A DNA stretch of 64,000 nt from Caldisericum exile AZM16c01. GTDB lineage: Bacteria; Caldisericota; Caldisericia; Caldisericales; Caldisericaceae. Location of the stretch: contig NC_017096.1 of the NCBI RefSeq assembly GCF_000284335.1, forward strand, positions 372,001-436,000. The letters are read 5' to 3'. Positions 49,597 to 56,500 of the stretch are shown one piece after another. The notes beneath the pieces are model-generated. The model was given only the letters and a program-made list of their open reading frames with translations. It did not search any database and was not told the DNA's origin. A program made the position numbers and the translations under genes. Positions within the stretch are counted from its first letter, which is position 1; every line of letters begins with the position of its first letter.

Positions 49597-51178
49597 GAGA
49601 AGAATTTTAAGAAGCCAAACTATAACTGAGGCGGCAATAATAACCTCAATTGTTGCGTTTCTAAGTAAGATTGTAGGCTATGTGAGGGACATGCTCACGG
49701 CAAAATACTTTGGCACGTCTCCACAGATGGATGCCTTCGAAGTTGCCCTTATTATTCCTAACATGATTTTGGGTCTTTTTGCAGCAGGTATGCAAACAAT
49801 CATAGTGCGTATGTATACAGAAAAAAGAGAACAAGGAGGAGAGCAGGGAAAAGTTTTTGTAAGCCAACTTTTCTTTATATATAGCATAATTCTTTTTCTT
49901 ATAACGCTTTTGCTTATAGTATTTAGTCCAATTTTTGTAAAAATCGTTGCCTCAGGTTTAACTTCCGATAGATTTAACTATGCCTCAACGTTTGTAAAGA
50001 TGCTTGCAGTTTTTGGATATCTCAATATTATGACAGGTTTTTTTACTGGTGTATTTCAGGCAGAAAAACAATTTCTCTATCCTGCAGTTGCAGGACTTGT
50101 TGCAAATATTGTAATCCCTGTAAGCCTTGTTATTCTTGCGCCTAAAATCGGTATCTATAGCAGAGTTGTTGGCCAAGATCTATTTGGTTTTGTATACTTT
50201 TTTCTTCTTTTCTCATTTTTATACTTGAGGTGGAAGTTTTTTAGACATTACGATATAAAAGAAATCGACTGGGCAGGCTTTAAAGAATTTACAAACCTTA
50301 TGATACCTGCAATGATTGTCTCAGGACTTAGCGTTTTGTATCAAATCATAGACAAGACTGTTGCATCATACTTGCCATATGGCGCAATTGCATCTCTCTC
50401 ATATGCACAGACTGTTTATCTAATTCCCTATTCTCTTATTGGTGCTTCTTTAACAACCGCAGTTTACCCTTCGCTTTCATCTCATGCGGTAAGCAATAAC
50501 GACGAAGAATATACACGTCTTTTTAAAAAGGCATTCTATGTCCTTGTTTTCATTATGGTGCCTTTTACGGTTTATTTTTCTGTTTGGGCACGTCCCATTG
50601 TGAGGGTGCTTTTTGAAAGAGGTGCTTTCACTCAATCCTCTGCGTTGTTGACAACTTCAAATGTTCTTATGTATTCCTTGGGTCTATTGGGCATTACACT
50701 TGCGGATCTTTTTAGGCGTGCTTTTTTCTCTTATAAGGATACAAAAACTCCGATGCTCATAAGTTGGGTAAGTGTTGGGCTTAACCTTGTGCTTGATATA
50801 GTGCTTGCAAAAATTATGGGAGCACCCGGGATTGCTCTTGCTACAACCATCGTAACTTATATCTCTCTTATACAATTTATCCTTTATAGTATCAACAGGC
50901 ATTATTTTGAATCAAAATACATTGGACACCTTGTCTTTGAACTCTTTAAAGGAATTCTTGTTGGTGTAATTATGGGAATTCTTGCATATCTTTCTTTAAG
51001 ATTTATTCCTATCAAGGCACACGCTTTAAACGTATTTTTGAGAAGTATTGGGTTCGGCTCAATCCTATTTATAATTTATGTTGGGATAGGTAAACTTATT
51101 AGAAGTGAGATATTTGATGTAGCAGTTTCATACGGTTTTAGTTTTTTAAATGGCACAATTAAAAGATTAAGGAGGTAA
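49589..51178 (+). CDS. MurJ/MviN-family lipid flippase
   Basis: About 529 residues and 14 helices of the MOP superfamily. TSIVAFLSKIVGYVRDMLTAKYFGTSPQMDAFEVA opens it (seen in parts: SKIVGYVRD, FGTSPQMDAF), the MurJ signature; LFERGAFTQSSA and DLFRRAFFSYKDTKTPM are conserved in the C-half. ATG 49589 overlaps the previous gene by 8 bases and is preferred over ATG 49556. It may flip lipid II, or, given the neighbours, another lipid-linked glycan. Confidence 0.9.
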   Translation: MDKRRILRSQTITEAAIITSIVAFLSKIVGYVRDMLTAKYFGTSPQMDAFEVALIIPNMILGLFAAGMQTIIVRMYTEKREQGGEQGKVFVSQLFFIYSIILFLITLLLIVFSPIFVKIVASGLTSDRFNYASTFVKMLAVFGYLNIMTGFFTGVFQAEKQFLYPAVAGLVANIVIPVSLVILAPKIGIYSRVVGQDLFGFVYFFLLFSFLYLRWKFFRHYDIKEIDWAGFKEFTNLMIPAMIVSGLSVLYQIIDKTVASYLPYGAIASLSYAQTVYLIPYSLIGASLTTAVYPSLSSHAVSNNDEEYTRLFKKAFYVLVFIMVPFTVYFSVWARPIVRVLFERGAFTQSSALLTTSNVLMYSLGLLGITLADLFRRAFFSYKDTKTPMLISWVSVGLNLVLDIVLAKIMGAPGIALATTIVTYISLIQFILYSINRHYFESKYIGHLVFELFKGILVGVIMGILAYLSLRFIPIKAHALNVFLRSIGFGSILFIIYVGIGKLIRSEIFDVAVSYGFSFLNGTIKRLRR

Positions 51179-51180
51179 AT

Positions 51181-51621
51181 ATGAAAATAGCAATTGGTTC
51201 GGACCATGCAGGCTTTAGGCTTAAAGAAATTATAAAAAACTTTTTAAAAACAAAGGGAATTTATGTTGAGGATTTCGGAACTTATACTGAAGAAAGTGTC
51301 GATTATCCTGACTATGCTTTTAAAGTGGGAGAGGCAGTTTCGAGAGGAGACTTTGATTTTGGCATTCTTATCTGTGGAACAGGGATTGGCATGAGTATTG
51401 CAGCAAATAAGGTAAAGGGAATAAGAGCATCACTTTGTAATGACCTTTACACAGCACATGCTTCACGCGAGCACAATAATGCAAATGTTCTATGCATGGG
51501 AGGCCGTGTCGTTGGGGACGAAGTTGCAAAGGAGATCGTTTCCGTTTGGCTTAATTCGAAGTTTGAGGGCGGAAGACACGAGCGAAGGATAAATAAGATT
51601 AGAGATTATGAAAACTCGTAA
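51181..51621 (+). CDS. rpiB: Ribose-5-phosphate isomerase B
   Basis: 146 residues. IAIGSDHAGFRLKE, the GTYTEESVDYPDYA stretch, and LICGTGIGMSIAANKVKGIRA (in parts: CGTGIGMS) mark RpiB; the catalytic cysteine is the one in ICGTG. It interconverts ribose-5-phosphate and ribulose-5-phosphate in the pentose phosphate pathway. Two bases after murJ with AAGGAGGT, and 14 bases of overlap with cmk. Confidence 0.95.
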   Translation: MKIAIGSDHAGFRLKEIIKNFLKTKGIYVEDFGTYTEESVDYPDYAFKVGEAVSRGDFDFGILICGTGIGMSIAANKVKGIRASLCNDLYTAHASREHNNANVLCMGGRVVGDEVAKEIVSVWLNSKFEGGRHERRINKIRDYENS

Positions 51622-52300
51622 AATTGCAATTGATGGTGTTGCTTCTTCTGGTAAATCAACCATAGGAAAAATCCTTGCAGAACGATTGAACTATGAATTT
51701 ATTGATAGTGGTTTTCTTTATAGGCTTGCAACTCTTATTGCCTTAGAGAAAGATCTTAAAAAAGGCGAGTATTCGTTAGCAGTGACCGATTTTAATGTTG
51801 ATATAAAAGATGGAAAAATTTTCCTTGACGGTGACGAAGTTCCTCTTACAAAATTAAGAGATAAAAATATAGATGCACTTGTTTCTCCTGTATCTGAGGA
51901 TTCAACTGTGCGTGAAGTGATAACAAAGGAGCTACAAAGAATTTCTGAGGAAAAAAATGTTGTAATGGTTGGTCGTGATATTGGAAGCGTTGTTTTGCCG
52001 GATGCATTTTTAAAGATATTTCTTACTGCAACCTTAGAAGAGCGTGCTTCAAGGCGCTTTAAAGAACTTATTCTTCAAGGTGTTAATACAACCTTTGAAG
52101 AGGTTTACGAAAACTTGAAGATGCGTGATATAATTGACTCCTCAAGAAGTGTTGCGCCTTTAACCATTCCTAAGGATGCCTATGTAATCGATACAACGAA
52201 TTTAAAAATCGATGAAGTAATTACTTTGATAATGGAATTTATCAGGGGAAAGGAATATGCTTTACGGAATTCTAAGAATTATAGCGATTCTCTATTTTAA
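51608..52300 (+). CDS. cmk: Cytidylate kinase
   Basis: 230 residues. P-loop DGVASSGKSTIGK, then FIDSGFLYRLAT (substrate site, tyrosine conserved), VMVGRDIGSVVLPDA and RASRRFKEL. It phosphorylates CMP and dCMP. Its usual downstream neighbours plsC and ispH follow here, the same cmk-plsC-ispH order as in many Firmicutes. The end overlaps plsC by 44 bases, an unusually long overlap, because the plsC start reads inside cmk. Confidence 0.93.
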   Translation: MKTRKIAIDGVASSGKSTIGKILAERLNYEFIDSGFLYRLATLIALEKDLKKGEYSLAVTDFNVDIKDGKIFLDGDEVPLTKLRDKNIDALVSPVSEDSTVREVITKELQRISEEKNVVMVGRDIGSVVLPDAFLKIFLTATLEERASRRFKELILQGVNTTFEEVYENLKMRDIIDSSRSVAPLTIPKDAYVIDTTNLKIDEVITLIMEFIRGKEYALRNSKNYSDSLF

Positions 52301-52865
52301 ACTTTTTTATAACTTCAAAATATTAGGAACGGAAAATCTGCCAAAGGATGGGGGATACATTGTTTCACCAAATCACACACATTGGCTTGACATACCGCTT
52401 ATTGGGGTTGCCTTACCTAAAAGGATGTATTCATTTGCAAAGAAAGAACTTTTTGAAAATAAAATTTTTGGGATAATTTTAAGGTCGCTTGGTGGGATTC
52501 CTGTAAATCGTGAAAAACCGGAACTAACCTCCATAAAACTTTCGGTAGAGGTACTTCAAAAAGGTTGCCCTTTACTTCTTTTTCCTGAAGGAACCCGTTC
52601 AAAAACAGGCGAACTTCTTAAAGGCAAGAGAGGCGCTGTTTATTTCTCAACTGTTTCAAAAGTCCCCATCGTACCTGCCGGTATTGTAGGGCTTGGAAGA
52701 AGGTTCATACATATAAAGAGAACAAAACTTGCTGTATATTTTGGAGAACCGATAGAACCTTACAAAATTTTCAATTCAAAAGACAAGGACTATTACGACA
52801 AGGCGACAGGGTATCTTATGGAGAAAATACAGGAATGCATAACAAAGGCAGAAGAACTATCATAG
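52257..52865 (+). CDS. plsC: 1-acyl-sn-glycerol-3-phosphate acyltransferase
   Basis: 202 residues. The catalytic NHx4D motif is SPNHTHWLDIP, and LLFPEGTRSKTG is the substrate-binding motif. An N-terminal hydrophobic segment (about 3-20) anchors it. Makes phosphatidate from lysophosphatidate. Start ATG 52257 lies within cmk in another frame; no alternative start leaves the hydrophobic N-terminus. Confidence 0.92.
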   Translation: MLYGILRIIAILYFKLFYNFKILGTENLPKDGGYIVSPNHTHWLDIPLIGVALPKRMYSFAKKELFENKIFGIILRSLGGIPVNREKPELTSIKLSVEVLQKGCPLLLFPEGTRSKTGELLKGKRGAVYFSTVSKVPIVPAGIVGLGRRFIHIKRTKLAVYFGEPIEPYKIFNSKDKDYYDKATGYLMEKIQECITKAEELS

Positions 52866-53689
52866 TCGCAAAATCTTTTGGTTTTTGCTCTGGTGTTGAA
52901 CGAGCGGTGAGTATTGTCGAAAATTTAGCAAGACAATCCAAAGGTGTGTTTACTGTTGACTCAATCCTCCATAACGAGAGAGAAATGGCACGCTTAGAAG
53001 CATTAGGTGTGAAAATTTTAAATCCAAACGACTCTGGCGAAATTGTAATTCTTCCTGCACATGGTGCAACTGACATTGAAGTGGAAAATCTAAAAAGTCG
53101 ATTCAAAAAAATTATCGATGTGACATGTCCCTTTGTTATAAGGACTGTAAATATTATTAAAAAACTTAAAAGCGAAGGTTACAAAATTGTTATTGTCGGA
53201 GAAAAAGGTCATAGAGAAACGAAAGTACTTAAGGAAACTGCAGGAGAAAGTCTTTTTGCTGTAATTTCAGATTTGGAAGAACTTGCACAATTTGAAAAAG
53301 AATACTTCTCTAAAATTGCTCTTGTATCTCAATCTACTGTTTCAAGAGGACTTTCAATTGATGTTTCCCAATTTTTCCTGAAGCACGCCTTTGAATTTAG
53401 GTTTTTTGATACAGTTTGCCCAGAGACAGTAAAGCGTCAAGAAGAAGCCGAGGTTTTAGCAAAATCTGTTGATTGTGTGGTTGTTGTTGGTGGTAAACAC
53501 TCTGCAAACACAAACAGGCTTTACGAAATTGCAAAAAGGATAAATGAAAATGCGTTATTTGTTGAGGACGTAGACGAACTAAGAAAGTTTGACATATCAC
53601 GGTGTCTAAAAATTGGCATTGTTTCGGGCACATCAACGCCTGAATATATTATCAAGGAAATAGTAGAATATCTTGAAAGCCTTCCTTAA
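52835..53689 (+). CDS. ispH: 4-hydroxy-3-methylbut-2-enyl diphosphate reductase
   Basis: Last step of the MEP isoprenoid pathway. The three cysteines of the [4Fe-4S] cluster are C18 (FGFCSGVERAV), C98 (DVTCPFV) and C195 (DTVCPETVKRQ). The catalytic glutamate region is HRETK... with HGATD and NTNRLYEIAK also conserved. 284 residues is typical. Overlaps plsC by 31 bases. Confidence 0.95.
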   Translation: MHNKGRRTIIVAKSFGFCSGVERAVSIVENLARQSKGVFTVDSILHNEREMARLEALGVKILNPNDSGEIVILPAHGATDIEVENLKSRFKKIIDVTCPFVIRTVNIIKKLKSEGYKIVIVGEKGHRETKVLKETAGESLFAVISDLEELAQFEKEYFSKIALVSQSTVSRGLSIDVSQFFLKHAFEFRFFDTVCPETVKRQEEAEVLAKSVDCVVVVGGKHSANTNRLYEIAKRINENALFVEDVDELRKFDISRCLKIGIVSGTSTPEYIIKEIVEYLESLP

Positions 53690-53697
53690 ATAGAGTC

Positions 53698-54153
53698 CTA
53701 AGTTTTTGACTCTTTAAGTTTTTTAAGAGTTTCTTCAATAATTGATATTGCGGTAAGCGGATCGGATACGTTTAATACAGCATTTTCAAAAGGGCATAAA
53801 CCTGTTTTATCCCGATTTATGATATAGTTTGTTAAGGTGTCAAATTCGAAGTCGATTTTATACCTTTCAAGAATTTCTTTTCCACTTTTGCTTAAAATGT
53901 GTGCATAAACATACTTGGGCTTTAAAAGCGAAATAAGCATTGCTCCTGCCTTGCCAACTATTCTATCCCCTATATATAGGTTTTTTAGATTTTTAAGATT
54001 ATTGAGGTTTTCTTTTACAAAATTAAATATGGGCGAAATTCCTGTCATTGTGTCCGAGTATATAAGTTCATTATCCATAAAAATTGCAAGATTAAGGTTT
54101 GCTTCAACAATGGATTTCTTGACGAGATTTTGAGGAGAGCAGTTTTTTATCAT
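53698..54153 (-). CDS. DUF1893 (TM1506-like) protein
   Basis: 151 residues. IGDRIVGKAGAMLI, ILSKSGKEILERY and INRDKTGLCPFENAV match DUF1893, whose structure in Thermotoga (TM1506) resembles the deaminase fold. Function is unknown; the conserved Cys and Glu of LCPFE may form an active site. It overlaps the aldo/keto reductase gene upstream by 4 bases and is convergent with ispH. Confidence 0.75.
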   Translation of the reverse strand: MIKNCSPQNLVKKSIVEANLNLAIFMDNELIYSDTMTGISPIFNFVKENLNNLKNLKNLYIGDRIVGKAGAMLISLLKPKYVYAHILSKSGKEILERYKIDFEFDTLTNYIINRDKTGLCPFENAVLNVSDPLTAISIIEETLKKLKESKT

Positions 54154-55283
54154 GTTTCTGCAAGTTCCCTATGCACTTTCTTAAGAAGTTCTATAATTGG
54201 AAGTCCTTGTGGGCACTGAGATTCACATTTACCACATGCTATACACTCCGTTACTTTAACTTTAGAAAAAGCATACTTTCTTTTTGCTCGTTCAATATTT
54301 CCAAAAAGATACCCTTTGTTGTATATATCAAAAATCTCAGGAATATTAATCCCCACAGTGCAAGGTTTACAATAGCCACACCCAGTGCAACCAATAGGAC
54401 GCAATTCATGAATCAAGTTAGAAGCCTTTGTGTAAGCTTTAAGTTCTGAATCTGAAAGCATTCCTATATATGCTCTTTTTGCAAATTCGATATTTTCTTT
54501 TACTTGTTCTATTGTGCTCATTCCACTTAGAACAAGTGAAACTTCTTTCATATTCCACAAAAAGTCAAATCCCCATTCAACAATTGGACGATTTGGATTT
54601 GCATTTTTGAATATTTCTTCAACTTGGGGTGGCATGTTTGCAAGTTCGCCACCTCTTAAAGGCTCCATTATGATTACTGCAAGCCCTTTTTCGTGTGCAT
54701 ATTTTAAGCCTTTTAATCCTGCCTGATATTCAGTATCAAGGTAATTTAACTGAATTTGTGCAAATGTCCATTTTGGATAGTAGTCAACAATGCTCTTAAA
54801 TACGGGAAACTCATCATGAAAAGAAAATCCAAGGTAACGAATATATCCTTCTTTTATTTTTTTCTCTGCCCATGATACTGCATCTACTTCAACCATTTTT
54901 TGGAATAGCCCTTTGTCGAGGGTGTGGAGTAAATAAAAATCTACATAATCTGTTTGAAGTTTCTTAAGCTGTTCAAAGAAATATTTATCAAGGTCACCCC
55001 TTTCGTTTATAAGCCATGTTGGAAGTTTTGTTGCAATATTTGTCCTTTTTCTGTATCCATCCTTTAAAGCAAGCCCAACCACAATTTCCGAATTGCCTCC
55101 ATGATATGGATACGCCGTATCAATGTAATTAATACCATTGTCAATTGCGTAGCGTATCATTTTTATTGCCTCATCTGTATTGATTTTTGAATTATCGCCA
55201 CCAATTACAGGCAATCTCATTGTGCCAAATCCAAGAGGAAATAGGTATTCATCAGTTTTTCCAAATTTTCGAAGATTCATCAT
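54150..55283 (-). CDS. Aldo/keto reductase with two [4Fe-4S] clusters
   Basis: 377 residues. The TIM barrel (residues 1-280) has FGTMRLPV, the catalytic tyrosine in DTAYPYHGGNSE and LLHTLDKG. The C-terminus adds a ferredoxin-like part: CTGCGYCKPC and CIACGKCESQCP. This architecture is common in anaerobes; the physiological substrate is unknown, electron transfer via ferredoxin is likely. Start ATG 55283 follows AGAGGTGAT. Divergent from the feo operon. Confidence 0.9.
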   Translation of the reverse strand: MMNLRKFGKTDEYLFPLGFGTMRLPVIGGDNSKINTDEAIKMIRYAIDNGINYIDTAYPYHGGNSEIVVGLALKDGYRKRTNIATKLPTWLINERGDLDKYFFEQLKKLQTDYVDFYLLHTLDKGLFQKMVEVDAVSWAEKKIKEGYIRYLGFSFHDEFPVFKSIVDYYPKWTFAQIQLNYLDTEYQAGLKGLKYAHEKGLAVIIMEPLRGGELANMPPQVEEIFKNANPNRPIVEWGFDFLWNMKEVSLVLSGMSTIEQVKENIEFAKRAYIGMLSDSELKAYTKASNLIHELRPIGCTGCGYCKPCTVGINIPEIFDIYNKGYLFGNIERAKRKYAFSKVKVTECIACGKCESQCPQGLPIIELLKKVHRELAET

Positions 55284-55335
55284 ATCACCTCTATTTATTT
55301 TATATTATACATGGAATTACTCAGAAATTTTGCTG

Positions 55336-55363
55336 TTGATTTTTTTCAATTTTTCTATATAAT
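55336..55363 (+). promoter_or_regulatory. feo operon promoter
   Basis: -35 TTGATT (55336-55341), 16-bp spacer, perfect -10 TATAAT (55358-55363). TSS near 55370. The -10 overlaps the start of the DtxR-type box. Confidence 0.7.
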
Positions 55364-55390
55364 TAGGTTAGCCTAATAAAATTAGGTAAG
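55362..55390 (+). promoter_or_regulatory. DtxR/IdeR-type iron box over the feo promoter
   Basis: TTAGGTTAGCCTAATAAAA (55363-55381) matches 16 of 19 bases of the DtxR consensus TTAGGTTAGSCTAACCTAA. It contains a perfect inverted ATTAGG/CCTAAT pair with 4 bases between. A third ATTAGG (55381-55386) repeats the first arm, within ATTAGGTAAG. It covers the -10 and start of transcription, so a metal-loaded repressor would block RNA polymerase. The DtxR-family gene lies in the same operon. Confidence 0.75.
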
Positions 55391-55407
55391 CATATTTGGA
55401 GGTAAGA

Positions 55408-55650
55408 GTGATTGAACTTATTTATTACCTTGTTTACAAAAAAAGAATTTTTAATTTAAGAGAACTTGAACTCCTAACTGGAGTTCAAGGAAGGGAGATT
55501 AAAAAGATTGTTGATAAATTATCTCGAGAAGGAAGGCTTAGTTTTTTGAATTTAGCAACTTTAAAACTCCATACTTGTAAAAACTGTCCATTAAGAGGAA
55601 ATTGCAGCTTCAATGCAAAAGGAGGAAATTATGGAATTTTCACTAAGTGA
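55408..55650 (+). CDS. FeoC-like small winged-helix protein
   Basis: 80 residues. GTG 55408 is the start, since GGAGG lies 5 bases before it. The first 55 residues fit a winged helix (LIYYLVYKKRIFNLRELELLTG, given as parts), then a cysteine group CKNCPLRGNC. FeoC proteins pair this kind of fold with a cysteine cluster that binds an Fe-S cluster. Only three cysteines are seen, in a CxxCx4C pattern. Overlaps the next gene by 20 bases. Confidence 0.6.
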   Translation: MIELIYYLVYKKRIFNLRELELLTGVQGREIKKIVDKLSREGRLSFLNLATLKLHTCKNCPLRGNCSFNAKGGNYGIFTK

Positions 55651-56266
55651 GAGTCTTGAAGATTATCTTGTGGATCTTTTAGAGTTATCGCAGAGGGATT
55701 GCATCGTAAGACTTGTTGATTTAGCCAGAAAAAGAAAAGTTACTCTACCTTCGGCACTTGAGGCGGTAAAAACACTTGCAGAAAAGAATTTTTTAGTACA
55801 TAAGGCTCGTGGTTATATTGTGCTTACCGATTATGGGTTGGAGCAAGCAAGAAAAATTTACGAGAAGAAAAAGATACTTCTTTCGTTTTTAGTAGATGTT
55901 CTTGGCGTTAAACCAGAGATTGCAATTAGAGATGCTCATAAAATTGAGCATGATATTTCCAACGAAACTTTCGATGCAATAGTTAAATTTGTTAAAACAA
56001 CCCATTTAAATAAAGAGGGAAAGGAGGAAAAAATGCCTTTAACGTTGGCTGATTTAAAGGTTGGAGAGAGTGGAAAGATAGTCTCAATTAAAGATGAAGC
56101 TGGTAAATTAAAAAGTAAATTACTTTCAATGGGCGCAACTTCAGGAACAGTTGTAAAGGTTAAGCGACTTGCACCATTGGGTGATCCTATTGAGGTGCTT
56201 ATCTTAGACTACCATCTTTCATTAAGAAAAAGTGAAGCAGAGCAAATTTTGGTTGAGAGGATATGA
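55631..56266 (+). CDS. DtxR-family metalloregulator with C-terminal FeoA/SH3 domain
   Basis: 211 residues from ATG 55631 with AAAGGAGG before it. Winged helix (residues about 5-65), DtxR dimer/metal domain (about 70-120, with EPEIAIRDAHKIEHDIS-like EHD stretch; His and Glu ligands present), a short linker KTTHLNKEGKEEK, then a FeoA-type SH3 domain with LADLKVGESGKIVSI and LLSMGATSGTVVKVKRLAPLG. Three-domain DtxR proteins have this layout, but the SH3 here looks like a normal FeoA. It probably represses this operon through the box at 55362. Confidence 0.83.
   Translation: MEFSLSESLEDYLVDLLELSQRDCIVRLVDLARKRKVTLPSALEAVKTLAEKNFLVHKARGYIVLTDYGLEQARKIYEKKKILLSFLVDVLGVKPEIAIRDAHKIEHDISNETFDAIVKFVKTTHLNKEGKEEKMPLTLADLKVGESGKIVSIKDEAGKLKSKLLSMGATSGTVVKVKRLAPLGDPIEVLILDYHLSLRKSEAEQILVERI
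56033..56266 (+). CDS. Free FeoA from an internal in-frame start (candidate)
   Basis: ATG 56033 is in frame within the DtxR-family gene, 5 bases after a perfect AAAGGAGG (56020-56027), the strongest type of site in this window. It gives 77 residues, the normal length of FeoA, and starts exactly at the domain border (MPLTLADLKVGE). Whether both products are made is unknown; the sequence strongly allows it. Confidence 0.55.
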   Translation: MPLTLADLKVGESGKIVSIKDEAGKLKSKLLSMGATSGTVVKVKRLAPLGDPIEVLILDYHLSLRKSEAEQILVERI

Positions 56267-56484
56267 TGTCGTTAATTTTCGGAAAACCACAAGATGAATT
56301 TATTGTTGAAAGGGTTTTAACTGGTTTAGACGCCACTTTAAGGCTGAAAGAGATGGGCATAATTCCCGGTGTAAAAATTAAGCTTATTTCCAATTCAGGA
56401 GGTCCTTTGGTTGTTGGGATTGGAAACATGAGGCTTGCTATCGGAAGAGGACTTGCCTCAAAGATAATCGTGAGGAAGATTTAA
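56263..56484 (+). CDS. feoA: FeoA-family protein
   Basis: 73 residues: SH3-like core with RLKEMGIIPGVKIKLI, GGPLVVGIGNMRLAIGRGLA and ends with IIVRKI. FeoA is a small cytoplasmic partner of FeoB, needed for ferrous iron uptake. ATGATG start at 56263 overlaps the previous stop (ATGA). It is the second FeoA-type domain in the operon. feoB follows 16 bases later. Confidence 0.85.
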   Translation: MMSLIFGKPQDEFIVERVLTGLDATLRLKEMGIIPGVKIKLISNSGGPLVVGIGNMRLAIGRGLASKIIVRKI

Positions 56485-56500
56485 AGAAGGGAGGAATGTA

